Source of the DNA: Gammaproteobacteria bacterium
GTDB taxonomy: Bacteria; Pseudomonadota; Gammaproteobacteria; SZUA-229
DNA length: 17,289 bases
Assembly (NCBI GenBank): GCA_030637945.1
Contig: DAOWFN010000101.1
Location: 1-17,289 of the forward strand
Direction: 5' to 3'
The notes under the pieces were generated by a model. That model was not told the origin of the DNA. It did not search any database and saw only the letters and a program-made list of their open reading frames with translations. The translations under genes were made by a program, and so were the position numbers. The first letter of the stretch is position 1. Each line of letters opens with the position of its first letter. This document shows, one piece after another, positions 1 through 6,460 of this stretch.

Positions 1-516
1 AAAGCCGCACAGCAGGTGGCGCAACAGTTCATAAAACAGCTTGGCGGCCATCTCAAAAAAGAAATGAAAGCCAATGGTCCGGTGAAAGCGATCAAAGTGT
101 GTAAAGAAGTAGCACCAGTGATCGCGAACAATATGTCGCTGGAAAATGGTTGGCGAGTTACACGGGTATCAACAAAACCGCGTAACTCACTACTCGGTTC
201 TCCGGATCAATGGGAACGTGAAACACTGGCCTCATTTGAAGCACGTGTGGAAAAAGGCGAGCAATATTCAGATATGATCAGGGCCGAAGTCACAGATGAA
301 TCAGGCAAGTCATATTTTCGATATATGAAACCATTGGTGGTTAAATCGGTGTGTCTGAAGTGTCATGGTAGCGATGAGCAGATACCGCCTGCAGTAAAGG
401 CGCAGCTAGATGGTGTGTATCCTCATGACCAGGCAAGAAATTATAAGATCGGTGATCTTCGCGGTGCGATCAGCATAAAACAGCCGATGGATATTCCATT
501 GCGCAAAAATTTCTAA
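1..516 (+). CDS. c-type heme family DUF3365 (Tll0287-like) protein, 5'-truncated
   Basis: The reading frame is open from the first base, so the gene begins before the window. The GTG at 16 is only an internal valine codon. The visible 171 residues match the DUF3365/Tll0287-like family: an alpha-helical start with a Cys in KVCKEVAP, the family-typical segment on both sides of RVSTKPRNSLL, and near the C-terminus a heme c attachment motif CLKCH (residues 118-122 of the visible part). Members are periplasmic or membrane-anchored sensors or small redox proteins that bind one heme c. The export signal would lie in the missing part. From the motif I infer covalent heme and a periplasmic location; the partner and the signal sensed are unknown. 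No transmembrane segment or output domain follows, so this is a stand-alone C-terminal heme domain. The next gene is on the opposite strand and converges on it. Confidence 0.85.
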   Translation, partial: KAAQQVAQQFIKQLGGHLKKEMKANGPVKAIKVCKEVAPVIANNMSLENGWRVTRVSTKPRNSLLGSPDQWERETLASFEARVEKGEQYSDMIRAEVTDESGKSYFRYMKPLVVKSVCLKCHGSDEQIPPAVKAQLDGVYPHDQARNYKIGDLRGAISIKQPMDIPLRKNF

Positions 517-577
517 GTTGTTTATATGTATGGAGCTTATGTAACTGGAGAAAATATATGATCCAGTAGAGGTGCAC

Positions 578-787
578 TTAAGCTAACTGGCTGGCAAGGT
601 ACAGTTTGATAACATATTTTGCGGCAAATCCAAAGATACCCAGTCCCAAACCAACAAATAAAACCATCATGCCGTAGCGACCGGCATTGGATTCTTCGGC
701 CAGCTTATAAACGATAAACAGCATATAGCTAATGCCAAAAGTTAGTCCCAGTACTAATGAAATTTCGGTAAATTCTTTTTCAGTCAT
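578..787 (-). CDS. DUF2788 small inner-membrane protein
   Basis: This is a 69-residue protein with two hydrophobic segments (about residues 9-27 and 41-63) joined by a short polar loop containing KLAEESNAGRYG. Pattern and length fit the DUF2788 family of small gammaproteobacterial membrane proteins, whose function is unknown. The frame can be extended to a TTG at 814, but the ATG at 787 starts at the residue where family members begin (MTEKEF). A TATAAT-like -10 box on this strand at 820-825 would place transcription initiation near 813, leaving the TTG without a leader, so I take 787. No good Shine-Dalgarno sequence is visible. The gene stands alone, convergent with the heme protein and divergent from the YdjM-like gene. 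Confidence 0.8.
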   Translation of the reverse strand: MTEKEFTEISLVLGLTFGISYMLFIVYKLAEESNAGRYGMMVLFVGLGLGIFGFAAKYVIKLYLASQLA

Positions 788-819
788 GATGAGTAAGTCG
801 CCATATAAAACCAAAGAAT

Positions 820-825
820 ATTATA
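820..825 (-). promoter_or_regulatory. Candidate -10 box for the DUF2788 gene
   Basis: On the minus strand these bases read TATAAT, 33 bp before the ATG at 787. No convincing -35 box is seen at 16-18 bp. The rest of the divergent spacer up to 1010 is AT-rich and presumably also holds the promoter of the YdjM-like gene, which I cannot place. Confidence 0.35.
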
Positions 826-1010
826 GTTTTCTTATATACTGTTTTCTATAATCAATTTGGTATAGTCTGATCTGGTTTTGACTGGCGGCTGAATGTTGCT
901 TGTTGTTGAGTGAGGCGAGCGCTAGTGTGGATTTATGATAATCAATCAGAGTTGCCTTAAGCTTATTAAACTAAAAACTTGTTACTTAATAACTATTAAT
1001 TTAAAAATCA

Positions 1011-2030
1011 ATGGATCCTTTATCACAAGCCAGTCTTGGTGCCAGCCTTTCCCAGTCATTTGCAAGAGATAGATCAAAGCAGGTCAGTGCGCTGATTATC
1101 GGTGCAATGGCAGGTATGGCACCTGATCTCGATGTATTCATTAATTCAGATCATGATCCATTGCTGTTTTTAGAATATCACCGGCAGTTTACGCATTCGC
1201 TGGTGTTTATCCCTATTGGTGCATTGATCTGCGCAATGATTTTTTATCCCTTCATAAGATTTAGCTGGGTAAAGTCCAAACTATCTTTTGCCCAGATTTA
1301 TTTATTTTCGTTTTTAGCTTATGCCACACATGGTCTGCTGGATGCGTGTACATCTTATGGTACGCAGCTGTTCTGGCCATTTTCTACTGAGAGGTTCGCA
1401 TGGAATACGGTATCAATAATTGATCCGTTATTTACGCTTCCATTAATTATTTTTATTTTGTTTGCAGCTGTTAGAAAAAATGTTGTTTATGCGCGTTTTG
1501 GTTTTGCTTACGCAGTGATCTTTCTAAGTTTAGGGGTGTTGCAAAACCAGCGTGCGGAGAAAGCGATATATGAACTGGCGCAACAGCGTGGGCACCAGAT
1601 TGAAAGAACGCATTTAAAACCAAGCTTTGGTAACAGGCATGTATGGAAACTGATCTATGAGTATGACGGTCGTTATTATATAGATGCGGTTAAATTGTTA
1701 TGGGATGTCAAATATATAGAAGGCTCCTCGATCCGGAAGCTGGATGTTAAACGTGACTTCCCATGGTTACCCGTCGATAGCCAGCAAGCAAAAGATATCG
1801 AACGCTTTCGCTGGTTTTCAGATGGTTTCCTTGTGGTAGGTGTAGATGATAAAAGAATGATCAACGATGTGCGTTATTCTCTTTTACCTAATAGTATGAA
1901 CCCGATGTGGGGTATAGAGGTTAACAAACGTTTGATCGATGATGGGGATTCCGATGCACATGTTTTTTTTGAGACGAATAATAATTTAGATGAGAATGCG
2001 AAGAAACGATTTTTAGAGATGTTGTTTTAA
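1011..2030 (+). CDS. YdjM-like membrane-bound metal-dependent hydrolase
   Basis: This 339-residue protein belongs to the YdjM/YbcI (LexA-binding, inner-membrane-associated putative hydrolase) family. Visible family motifs are the acidic pair in APDLD (Asp39, Asp41), the HRQFTHS motif (His57, Arg58, His62) and the second conserved block from H107 to D111 followed by TSYGTQLFWPFS (117-125). These residues are the presumed metal ligands. Hydrophobic segments near residues 26-40, 62-82, 93-112, 137-152 and 160-178 make the N-terminal half an integral membrane domain; the C-terminal ~150 residues are soluble. The substrate is unknown; in some bacteria the family is SOS- or lipid-associated, but no LexA box is visible here. 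The ATG at 1011 begins MDPLSQASLG, the usual family N-terminus. The gene appears monocistronic and ends 10 bp before a REPIN-like repeat. Confidence 0.8.
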   Translation: MDPLSQASLGASLSQSFARDRSKQVSALIIGAMAGMAPDLDVFINSDHDPLLFLEYHRQFTHSLVFIPIGALICAMIFYPFIRFSWVKSKLSFAQIYLFSFLAYATHGLLDACTSYGTQLFWPFSTERFAWNTVSIIDPLFTLPLIIFILFAAVRKNVVYARFGFAYAVIFLSLGVLQNQRAEKAIYELAQQRGHQIERTHLKPSFGNRHVWKLIYEYDGRYYIDAVKLLWDVKYIEGSSIRKLDVKRDFPWLPVDSQQAKDIERFRWFSDGFLVVGVDDKRMINDVRYSLLPNSMNPMWGIEVNKRLIDDGDSDAHVFFETNNNLDENAKKRFLEMLF

Positions 2031-2039
2031 AGTTTTTCT

Positions 2040-2110
2040 GTAGGTGAGAATTCATTCGCACGACGCGACAAGCATATGATATCTGGTCGTGCGAATGAAT
2101 TCGCACCTAC
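2040..2110. repeat. REPIN-like repeat, family A, copy 1
   Basis: Two 22-bp arms in inverted orientation (2040-2061 and 2089-2110) are separated by 27 bp. Each arm is GTAG followed by an 18-base mini-palindrome, GTGCGAATTCATTCGCAC in consensus (stem GTGCGAA/TTCGCAC, loop TTCA); the right arm is the reverse complement and ends in CTAC. Pairing between the arms extends inward to 2064/2086. In the left arm one base differs (GTGAGAA), which breaks both its own hairpin and one arm-to-arm pair. The element fills the convergent gap between the YdjM-like gene (stop 10 bp away) and the TlpA-like gene (stop 7 bp away). Confidence 0.9.
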
Positions 2111-2117
2111 ATAAATA

Positions 2118-2663
2118 TTAATTAGCCGACTTAATCAGTCGTTTGATAAAATCTATATATTCAGGTTTGTCCCACTCGCGCCCACCGATAGCCTGATACT
2201 TGATTTCACCCTGAGGATTGATCAGAAATGTCGTCGGCAGTCCACGAGGCTTCCAAACTTCTGTTACCTGCCCATCGGTGTCCATCAAACTATTTAACTC
2301 GACGTTAATGGTGCCTAAAAATTCAAAGATGGTGTCTTCATCTTCAGCTGTATTTATCATCACGATTTGGAATTCATCATCATGCAGTATGTCAGCCATT
2401 TTTTGTACGGCAGGCATCTCTTCTTTGCAAGGGCCGCACCAGCTTGCCCAGAAGTGTAGAAATACCCAATGGCCCCTTGTTTTGATTAATTGAAATTTTT
2501 CGCCATCGATATCATGCAAGGTGAAATCGTGTGCGGCACCAATATCATAATTGCGTATCCCAAATGGTGGCTCTATGTCCGCAGCGCCAGTGTTAATCGA
2601 TATGGTCAATAAAATAATTCCGACCAGAAGGTTCTTTTGAATAAGATCAAGAAATGATTTCAT
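2118..2663 (-). CDS. TlpA/ResA-type periplasmic thiol-disulfide oxidoreductase
   Basis: This is a 181-residue thioredoxin-fold protein of the TlpA/ResA/AhpC-TSA type. An N-terminal hydrophobic segment (about residues 10-27) ending near NTGAAD looks like a signal peptide or anchor. There is no lipobox Cys. The active site is WCGPC (75-79) in the context FLHFWASWCGPCKEEMP, with the family cis-Pro region at GLPTTFLI. It probably keeps particular periplasmic cysteines reduced. The start is well supported: the ATG at 2663 overlaps the upstream stop as ATGA and follows a perfect GGAGGA (2670-2675) by 6 bases. An in-frame start at 2681 would lie inside the upstream gene and ahead of this ribosome binding site. 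It is translationally coupled to the exported protein upstream, which has two cysteines and may be its client (inference). Confidence 0.9.
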   Translation of the reverse strand: MKSFLDLIQKNLLVGIILLTISINTGAADIEPPFGIRNYDIGAAHDFTLHDIDGEKFQLIKTRGHWVFLHFWASWCGPCKEEMPAVQKMADILHDDEFQIVMINTAEDEDTIFEFLGTINVELNSLMDTDGQVTEVWKPRGLPTTFLINPQGEIKYQAIGGREWDKPEYIDFIKRLIKSAN

Positions 2664-3190
2664 TGCGCGTCCTCCGCACAAAAAAGCTTATCTGTAGTGA
2701 TGATAATTTTTTTACCCTGTTTGTTTTCGCCGGTAGAAAAAGTGGCTCTTAACGTTATGGGTTTGTTGGTAAAGGGTAAAACGAGGTTCCCACCTTCATG
2801 TTCCCCTGGCAGGTAATCAAGTGTTTCAGGAATTAGTGTCCAGCGAAATGTTGATTGTTTGTTGAGTGGGATGCCCATGTCTTGCCAGCGTTTTTTCCAG
2901 TAGTCGCGGTGTTCACGTTTTAATATCTTTCCTGCGGATGAGAATTCCCACTGTGATAAGTCCAGCCAGATTTTCCGATCACTCAGGTTGGTTATGCCGG
3001 TCGTAATGTAGCAGTGTTTTTTTAATATGTTCAGCATAGACTTCGGGAAACCGCGAGCTTCATAAAATGAGCCCATCTGATTGGGTGTGCGTGCGGTAAA
3101 TTCAAGTTCCAGATCGGGCGTTTTAATAATGACAGGTTGAACTACCTGCATGTTGGCGATGACGACTAATAGGGGAATTATGTTCAACAT
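2660..3190 (-). CDS. Exported protein of unknown function, coupled to the TlpA-like gene
   Basis: I do not recognise this 176-residue protein. A short hydrophobic N-terminus (residues 1-20) suggests export by signal peptide or anchoring. The rest is soluble, with alternating hydrophobic/polar stretches typical of a beta-rich periplasmic domain. There are only two cysteines after the leader, in KKHCYITTGI and near the C-terminus in KLFCAEDAQ, which could form a disulfide. Its stop overlaps the start of the TlpA-like gene by four bases, so the two are one translationally coupled operon and the oxidoreductase may act on it. The gene is divergent from the SO_0444-type metal permease, separated by 107 bp. 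The ATG at 3190 has only a weak purine stretch (AGAG) upstream. Confidence 0.6.
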   Translation of the reverse strand: MLNIIPLLVVIANMQVVQPVIIKTPDLELEFTARTPNQMGSFYEARGFPKSMLNILKKHCYITTGITNLSDRKIWLDLSQWEFSSAGKILKREHRDYWKKRWQDMGIPLNKQSTFRWTLIPETLDYLPGEHEGGNLVLPFTNKPITLRATFSTGENKQGKKIIITTDKLFCAEDAQ

Positions 3191-3297
3191 TGTTAACTCT
3201 GTTTTACCTGACCATTTTAGTTCAGAAATTCAAATCAATTTCTCTGTGCTTACGATACTATATAGTCTCATCAATTTTTATTAAAGGGTAGCATGGC
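3191..3297. promoter_or_regulatory. Divergent promoter region between the TlpA operon and the metal permease
   Basis: This 107-bp AT-rich spacer must carry start signals for both directions. On the plus strand a TATAGT at 3261-3266 is a plausible -10; it forms part of the 10-bp palindrome ACTATATAGT (3257-3266). No clear -35 at normal spacing is visible, which could suggest an activator-dependent promoter. AAGGG at 3284-3288 is the ribosome binding site for the permease. A two-codon open frame (ATG GCA TGA, 3293-3301) ends by overlapping the permease ATG at 3298. Confidence 0.4.
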
Positions 3298-4383
3298 ATG
3301 ATTGCGGAATTGTTTAATAATATCTGGATGGTCTTTTTGGATACGGCTTTCTGGTTGTTGATCGGCCTGTTGGGTGCGGGTGTTATTAAATCTTTTATTG
3401 CTGCGGATACGATGCAACGTTGGGTAGGAGGGCGTGGCATCGGTTCTATATTACGAGCAGCACTCTTCGGTGCGCCGCTGCCTTTATGTTCCTGCGGTGT
3501 GCTGCCAGCGGCCATCAGTTTACGTCGCTCTGGCGCATCTAAAGAAGCAACAGTTTCATTTTTAATTTCAACACCTGAGACCAGTGTTGACTCGGTTACA
3601 GTTACTTACGCATTGATGGGCCCGGTGATGGCAATTTTTCGACCAATGGCTGCTCTGGTCAATGCTGTTGGTACAGGATTACTGACGACGCTGGTAGCAG
3701 ATGATCCTGTGTTAGGCAGGAATGCCTCGGAAGATATCGTGGTGAAAAGTTGCTGCTCGGCTGAAACAGAATCAGAACCAGAACCAGGGCAGCAAGAAGA
3801 AACATCATGTTGTGCTTCAAAAGAAGTGGTCAAGCCGAATAAACTCTTGCAGGTATTATCGTATGCCGGTGCAGAGCTGTTGGATGATATTTCGAAGTGG
3901 ATGGCTATAGGTATCGTATTTGCGGGAATCATGCTGACTTTTATTCCTCCCGACTGGTTAGCGCAGTGGGGGCAGGGGTTAACCGCCATGTTGGTTATGC
4001 TGGTGGTTGGCGTGCCGATGTATATCTGTGCTGTGGCTTCGACGCCGGTTGCCGCTGGTTTATTGTTAGCGGGTGTATCACCCGGTGCGGTACTGGTGTT
4101 TCTTCTAGTTGGTCCGGCAACCAATATAACCAGTTTTGCTTTGTTGAAACAGGAATTAGGTTTAAAGGTGACAGCCGTGTACATATCAGGTTTGTCGGCT
4201 TTTAGTTTGATGATGGGGCTGTTGCTGGAATGGCTGCTGACAACACAACATTGGCAGATTGAGACGAATCTGGGTGAGGCACATATCATGCTGCCCGATA
4301 CCGTTTCCTGGCTAAGTGCATTTCTGCTGATTTTTCTGGCAATTAAACCATTTAGACGAGCCGTTATACCGCAACTTGGCTGA
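3298..4383 (+). CDS. SO_0444-type Cu/Zn efflux permease (DUF318/ArsP_1 family)
   Basis: This 361-residue polytopic membrane protein belongs to the permease family PF03773 (YraQ/ArsP-like) and resembles the SO_0444 Cu/Zn efflux subgroup. The signature PLCSCGVLP carries Cys64 and Cys66 at a membrane face, followed by SFLISTPETSVDSV; a matching second half appears after residue 200 (VASTPVAAGLLLAGVSPGA, then GPATNITSF). Between the halves lies a hydrophilic linker with two cysteine pairs (Cys152-Cys153 and Cys171-Cys172) separated by an acidic stretch, a likely metal-binding or sensing loop. It should export soft metal ions across the inner membrane. The substrate is assigned by family resemblance only. 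It is a single gene, divergent from the TlpA operon. A REPIN-like repeat begins two bases after the stop codon. Confidence 0.85.
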   Translation: MIAELFNNIWMVFLDTAFWLLIGLLGAGVIKSFIAADTMQRWVGGRGIGSILRAALFGAPLPLCSCGVLPAAISLRRSGASKEATVSFLISTPETSVDSVTVTYALMGPVMAIFRPMAALVNAVGTGLLTTLVADDPVLGRNASEDIVVKSCCSAETESEPEPGQQEETSCCASKEVVKPNKLLQVLSYAGAELLDDISKWMAIGIVFAGIMLTFIPPDWLAQWGQGLTAMLVMLVVGVPMYICAVASTPVAAGLLLAGVSPGAVLVFLLVGPATNITSFALLKQELGLKVTAVYISGLSAFSLMMGLLLEWLLTTQHWQIETNLGEAHIMLPDTVSWLSAFLLIFLAIKPFRRAVIPQLG

Positions 4384-4384
4384 T

Positions 4385-4453
4385 GTAGGTGCGAATTCAT
4401 TCGCACAACGGTGCCAGAGTATGCGCTCGTCGTGCGAATGAATTCGCACCTAC
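4385..4453. repeat. REPIN-like repeat, family A, copy 2
   Basis: Arms at 4385-4406 and 4432-4453 match the consensus exactly (GTAG plus hairpin GTGCGAATTCATTCGCAC, and its reverse complement), with a 25-bp spacer. It begins one base after the permease stop codon, so it lies within the 3' untranslated region of that transcript. There is no T-run after it, so it is not a classical intrinsic terminator. Confidence 0.93.
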
Positions 4454-4566
4454 TTTAGAAACACGCCGCTACTATTTGCTTTTCTCTGCGCCTTTGCGGA
4501 AAATGTTTTTGTCAGCCCTTTCCTGTCCAAAATGATCACTCTAGTAAGTGTGATATCCGGTCATGT

Positions 4567-4597
4567 TTGCAATAACGATTCAAAGATGCTGTATAAT
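4567..4597 (+). promoter_or_regulatory. Candidate promoter of the DUF1015 gene
   Basis: TTGCAA (4567-4572) and a perfect TATAAT (4592-4597) are separated by 19 bp, slightly long. Initiation would fall near 4604, leaving a ~34-nt leader with a GAGAG ribosome binding site before the ATG at 4638. This argues against the in-frame ATG at 4563, which would lie upstream of the promoter. Confidence 0.5.
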
Positions 4598-4637
4598 TTC
4601 CGCACCAAAATCGTTGTTAAAATTACATGAGAGAGTT

Positions 4638-5867
4638 ATGCCCCTAATTAAACCTTTTGCCGGTTTACGTCCTGTTCCAGAACGTGCTGAAGAAGTTGTT
4701 GCACCACCTTATGATGTTTTAAATTCTGCCGAAGCGCGTGAACGTGCAGATGGTCGTCCGTGGAGCTTCCTGCATATATCTAAAGCGGAGATTGATCTGC
4801 CGGAAGGCACAGACCCCTATGATCCATCTGTATATGCTAAATCTGCTGAAAATATGCAGAAGATGCTGCAGGAAGGTATTTTGATCCGTGAAGACAAACC
4901 CTGTTATTACGTCTACCGTTTGATCATGGATGGCCATTCACAGGTAGGCCTGGTAGCGGTGGCATCGGTGGCTGACTACGATATCAACCGTGTTCGTAAA
5001 CACGAATATACCCGCCCGGCAAAAGAAGACGACCGTGTGCGCCAGATCGAGGCTTTAAATGCGCAGACCGGCCCGGTTTTGCTAGCCTATAAATCACAGG
5101 CTGATATGGATGCGATTTTAGAAGAAACCACTAAACAAACGCCGTTGGTCGATGTGACCGCTGATGATGGTGTGCAGCATACTTTCTGGGTAATCGATGA
5201 TGATGCCACCATCGAAAAGATCAGTGCTGGTTTCGAAGCGATGAATGCGATCTATATCGCCGATGGCCATCATCGTTCAGCTTCTGCTTCACGCGTTGCC
5301 AAGAGCCACGAAATGAGCGGTGACGGTAATCAGAACTGTGATTATTTCCTGTCAGTCATCTATCCGCATAACCAGATGAATATCCTGGATTACAACCGTG
5401 TGATCACTGATCTAAATGGCCTGAGCAAAGACGAGCTGTTGGATAAAGTGAAAACGGCGTTTACTGTGACGGAAGAGTCCGCTGCGGTTAAACCAGCCAA
5501 AGCCACAGAGTTTGGTATGTATGTCGATGGCCAGTGGTATCGCCTGAACATTAATGATGAACTGGTGCCAAATGACCCTGTGGCGTCACTTGACGTTAGT
5601 CTGCTGGCAAATAATCTTATCGAACCGGTTCTGGGTATCTCTGATCCGCGTACGGATAATCGTATCGATTTTGTTGGTGGTATCCGTGGTCTAGCAGGGC
5701 TGGAGAAGCGTGTTAATAGTGGTGAGATGGTTATTGCTTTTTCATTGTATCCGACCAGTATGGAAGCGTTGATGGCGGTCGCCGATGCGGGTGAGGTAAT
5801 GCCGCCGAAATCCACCTGGTTTGAGCCTAAACTGGCTGATGGCCTGGTTTCTCACGTACTTGATTAA
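4638..5867 (+). CDS. DUF1015 family protein
   Basis: This 409-residue protein is clearly DUF1015 (COG4198): N-terminus MPLIKPFAGLRPVPERAEEVVAPPYDV, a central RKHEYTRPAKEDDRVRQIEAL segment, the hallmark IADGHHRSASA (Asp209, His211, His212, Arg213), then DYNRVITDLNGL and a C-terminal region ending in a pattern of small hydrophobics. The invariant D-G-H-H-R block looks like a catalytic or phosphate-handling site. The biochemical function is not established; I recall that in some Firmicutes the gene neighbours serine biosynthesis genes, which would fit a role near serine or phosphoserine, but nothing here confirms this. It is probably cytosolic, since there is no signal or membrane segment. The start at 4638 is chosen over 4563 because the family begins there, a GAGAG sequence precedes it and the promoter lies between the two ATGs. 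It ends 17 bp before a REPIN-like repeat. Confidence 0.88.
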   Translation: MPLIKPFAGLRPVPERAEEVVAPPYDVLNSAEARERADGRPWSFLHISKAEIDLPEGTDPYDPSVYAKSAENMQKMLQEGILIREDKPCYYVYRLIMDGHSQVGLVAVASVADYDINRVRKHEYTRPAKEDDRVRQIEALNAQTGPVLLAYKSQADMDAILEETTKQTPLVDVTADDGVQHTFWVIDDDATIEKISAGFEAMNAIYIADGHHRSASASRVAKSHEMSGDGNQNCDYFLSVIYPHNQMNILDYNRVITDLNGLSKDELLDKVKTAFTVTEESAAVKPAKATEFGMYVDGQWYRLNINDELVPNDPVASLDVSLLANNLIEPVLGISDPRTDNRIDFVGGIRGLAGLEKRVNSGEMVIAFSLYPTSMEALMAVADAGEVMPPKSTWFEPKLADGLVSHVLD

Positions 5868-5883
5868 GGTTTTGCCATGTAGT

Positions 5884-5953
5884 GTAGGTGCGAATTCATT
5901 CGCACGCAGGTATTTCATATTCCACTTCCGCGTGCGAATGAATTCGCACCTAC
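5884..5953. repeat. REPIN-like repeat, family A, copy 3
   Basis: Both 22-bp arms (5884-5905 and 5932-5953) match the consensus exactly, and arm pairing extends two further bases inward (GC/GC). The 26-bp spacer is AT-richer than in the other copies. It lies 16 bp after the DUF1015 stop, between that stop and the intrinsic terminator at 6019, so it should be transcribed as part of the DUF1015 mRNA. Confidence 0.93.
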
Positions 5954-5970
5954 ATAAAACCAAATAGTAA

Positions 5971-6000
5971 TGTCATCTTGAACGATAGTGAAGGATGACA
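5971..6000. repeat. Short imperfect inverted repeat, possible dispersed element
   Basis: TGTCATC (5971-5977) pairs with GATGACA (5994-6000) around the interior TTGAACGATAGTGAAG. The wording resembles a short dispersed sequence seen in intergenic regions of many proteobacterial genomes. With one copy in this window, family status is a recollection and not shown here. Confidence 0.4.
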
Positions 6001-6018
6001 GGCATTAATAACATTAAT

Positions 6019-6046
6019 AGCTCGGATAAAAATCCGAGCTTTTTCT
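6019..6046 (+). terminator. Intrinsic terminator after the DUF1015 gene
   Basis: A perfect 9-bp stem AGCTCGGAT/ATCCGAGCT (6019-6027 with 6032-6040) with an AAAA loop is followed directly by TTTTCTT. It is a textbook rho-independent terminator for plus-strand transcription. It separates the DUF1015 unit, including its REPIN, from the XRE gene. Confidence 0.9.
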
Positions 6047-6060
6047 TGCTTTTGTTATTT

Positions 6061-6099
6061 TATTAATATATATATTAATAATTAATGTATATATTAATA
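6061..6099. promoter_or_regulatory. Tandem AT-rich palindromic operator-like repeats before the XRE gene
   Basis: Two 19-bp direct repeats lie end to end (6062-6080 and 6081-6099). They are identical except A/G at position 7: ATTAATATATATATTAATA, then the same with G. The first is part of a perfect 20-bp palindrome (6061-6080); the second is palindromic with one mismatch. They end 11 bp before the ATG of the XRE protein, so they overlap its promoter. The centre-to-centre distance of 19 bp (just under two helical turns) would suit cooperative binding of a small dimeric HTH repressor, most simply the XRE protein itself (inference). Confidence 0.6.
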
Positions 6100-6110
6100 A
6101 AAAGTGAATT

Positions 6111-6368
6111 ATGAATAATGCAAACTGGATTCGCAGTATGCGGATAAAACAGGGTTTAAAAGGTTTTCAGCTGGCAGAACGACTGCAGGTGAGCGCCGCC
6201 AGGGTATCTGTACTTGAAAAAGACGAAATGAGAGGTGCCGTCACTTTAAAAATGATGGAAAAGGCGGCTAAAGCCATGGGTTGTCGATTCGAATATCGAA
6301 TTGTTACGGCAGTTGATAAAAATGAAGCGCAGAATGAGAAACCCCGTTATAGAATAGTTGAAAGCTAA
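6111..6368 (+). CDS. Small XRE-family HTH regulator (orphan antitoxin-like)
   Basis: This 85-residue protein consists almost entirely of one Cro/C1-type helix-turn-helix domain (about residues 5-60): IRSMRIKQGLKGFQLAERLQ, then VSAARVSVLEKDEMRGAVTLKMMEKAAKAMGC. Helix 3 spans SAARVSVLEKDE. The pattern with ITLK-like and GCRFEYRIV ends resembles the HTH half of 'mobile mystery protein A'/HigA-type proteins. No toxin or Fic gene lies beside it, so it is an orphan regulator. It probably represses its own promoter through the tandem palindromes just upstream; control of gshA, 92 bp downstream on the same strand, is possible because no terminator separates them. The ribosome binding site is poor (AAGTGA). 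The ATG at 6111 is the only reasonable start. Confidence 0.8.
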   Translation: MNNANWIRSMRIKQGLKGFQLAERLQVSAARVSVLEKDEMRGAVTLKMMEKAAKAMGCRFEYRIVTAVDKNEAQNEKPRYRIVES

Positions 6369-6380
6369 CGGGAAATAATT

Positions 6381-6419
6381 AGACAATTGTCTGAAAATTT
6401 CAGTTCAACGTAGTATAAT
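6381..6419 (+). promoter_or_regulatory. gshA promoter with two overlapping palindromes
   Basis: A perfect TATAAT (6414-6419) lies 42 bp before the gshA start. Just upstream are a perfect 12-bp palindrome AGACAATTGTCT (6381-6392) and, overlapping its end, a perfect 13-base hairpin sequence CTGAAAATTTCAG (6391-6403) covering the expected -35 position (CTGAAA at 17-bp spacing is a poor -35). The arrangement suggests a regulated promoter with a dimer binding site; the regulator is unknown. Confidence 0.5.
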
Positions 6420-6460
6420 TCATCGTTATAAAAACCATCGATTTTATTAGCGGATATCCC

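Noticed and set aside
1921..2106. Short minus-strand frame reading through REPIN copy 1 (also similar frames at copies 2, 3 and 4)
   Set aside because: The peptide segment RMNSHL and similar are translations of the repeat hairpin itself, not conserved proteins.
3606..4406. 266-codon open frame on the minus strand opposite the permease
   Set aside because: It is antisense to a clear membrane transporter gene, has no family resemblance, low-complexity Ser/Thr/Pro content, and its N-terminus is translated from a REPIN arm.
4385..4453. REPIN arms as intrinsic terminators
   Set aside because: The long stems have no downstream T-run, and copy 3 is followed by a separate genuine terminator.
4563..4637. 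Upstream ATG start for the DUF1015 gene
   Set aside because: It precedes the likely TATAAT promoter, adds 25 residues not typical of the family, and the internal ATG at 4638 has a GAGAG ribosome binding site.
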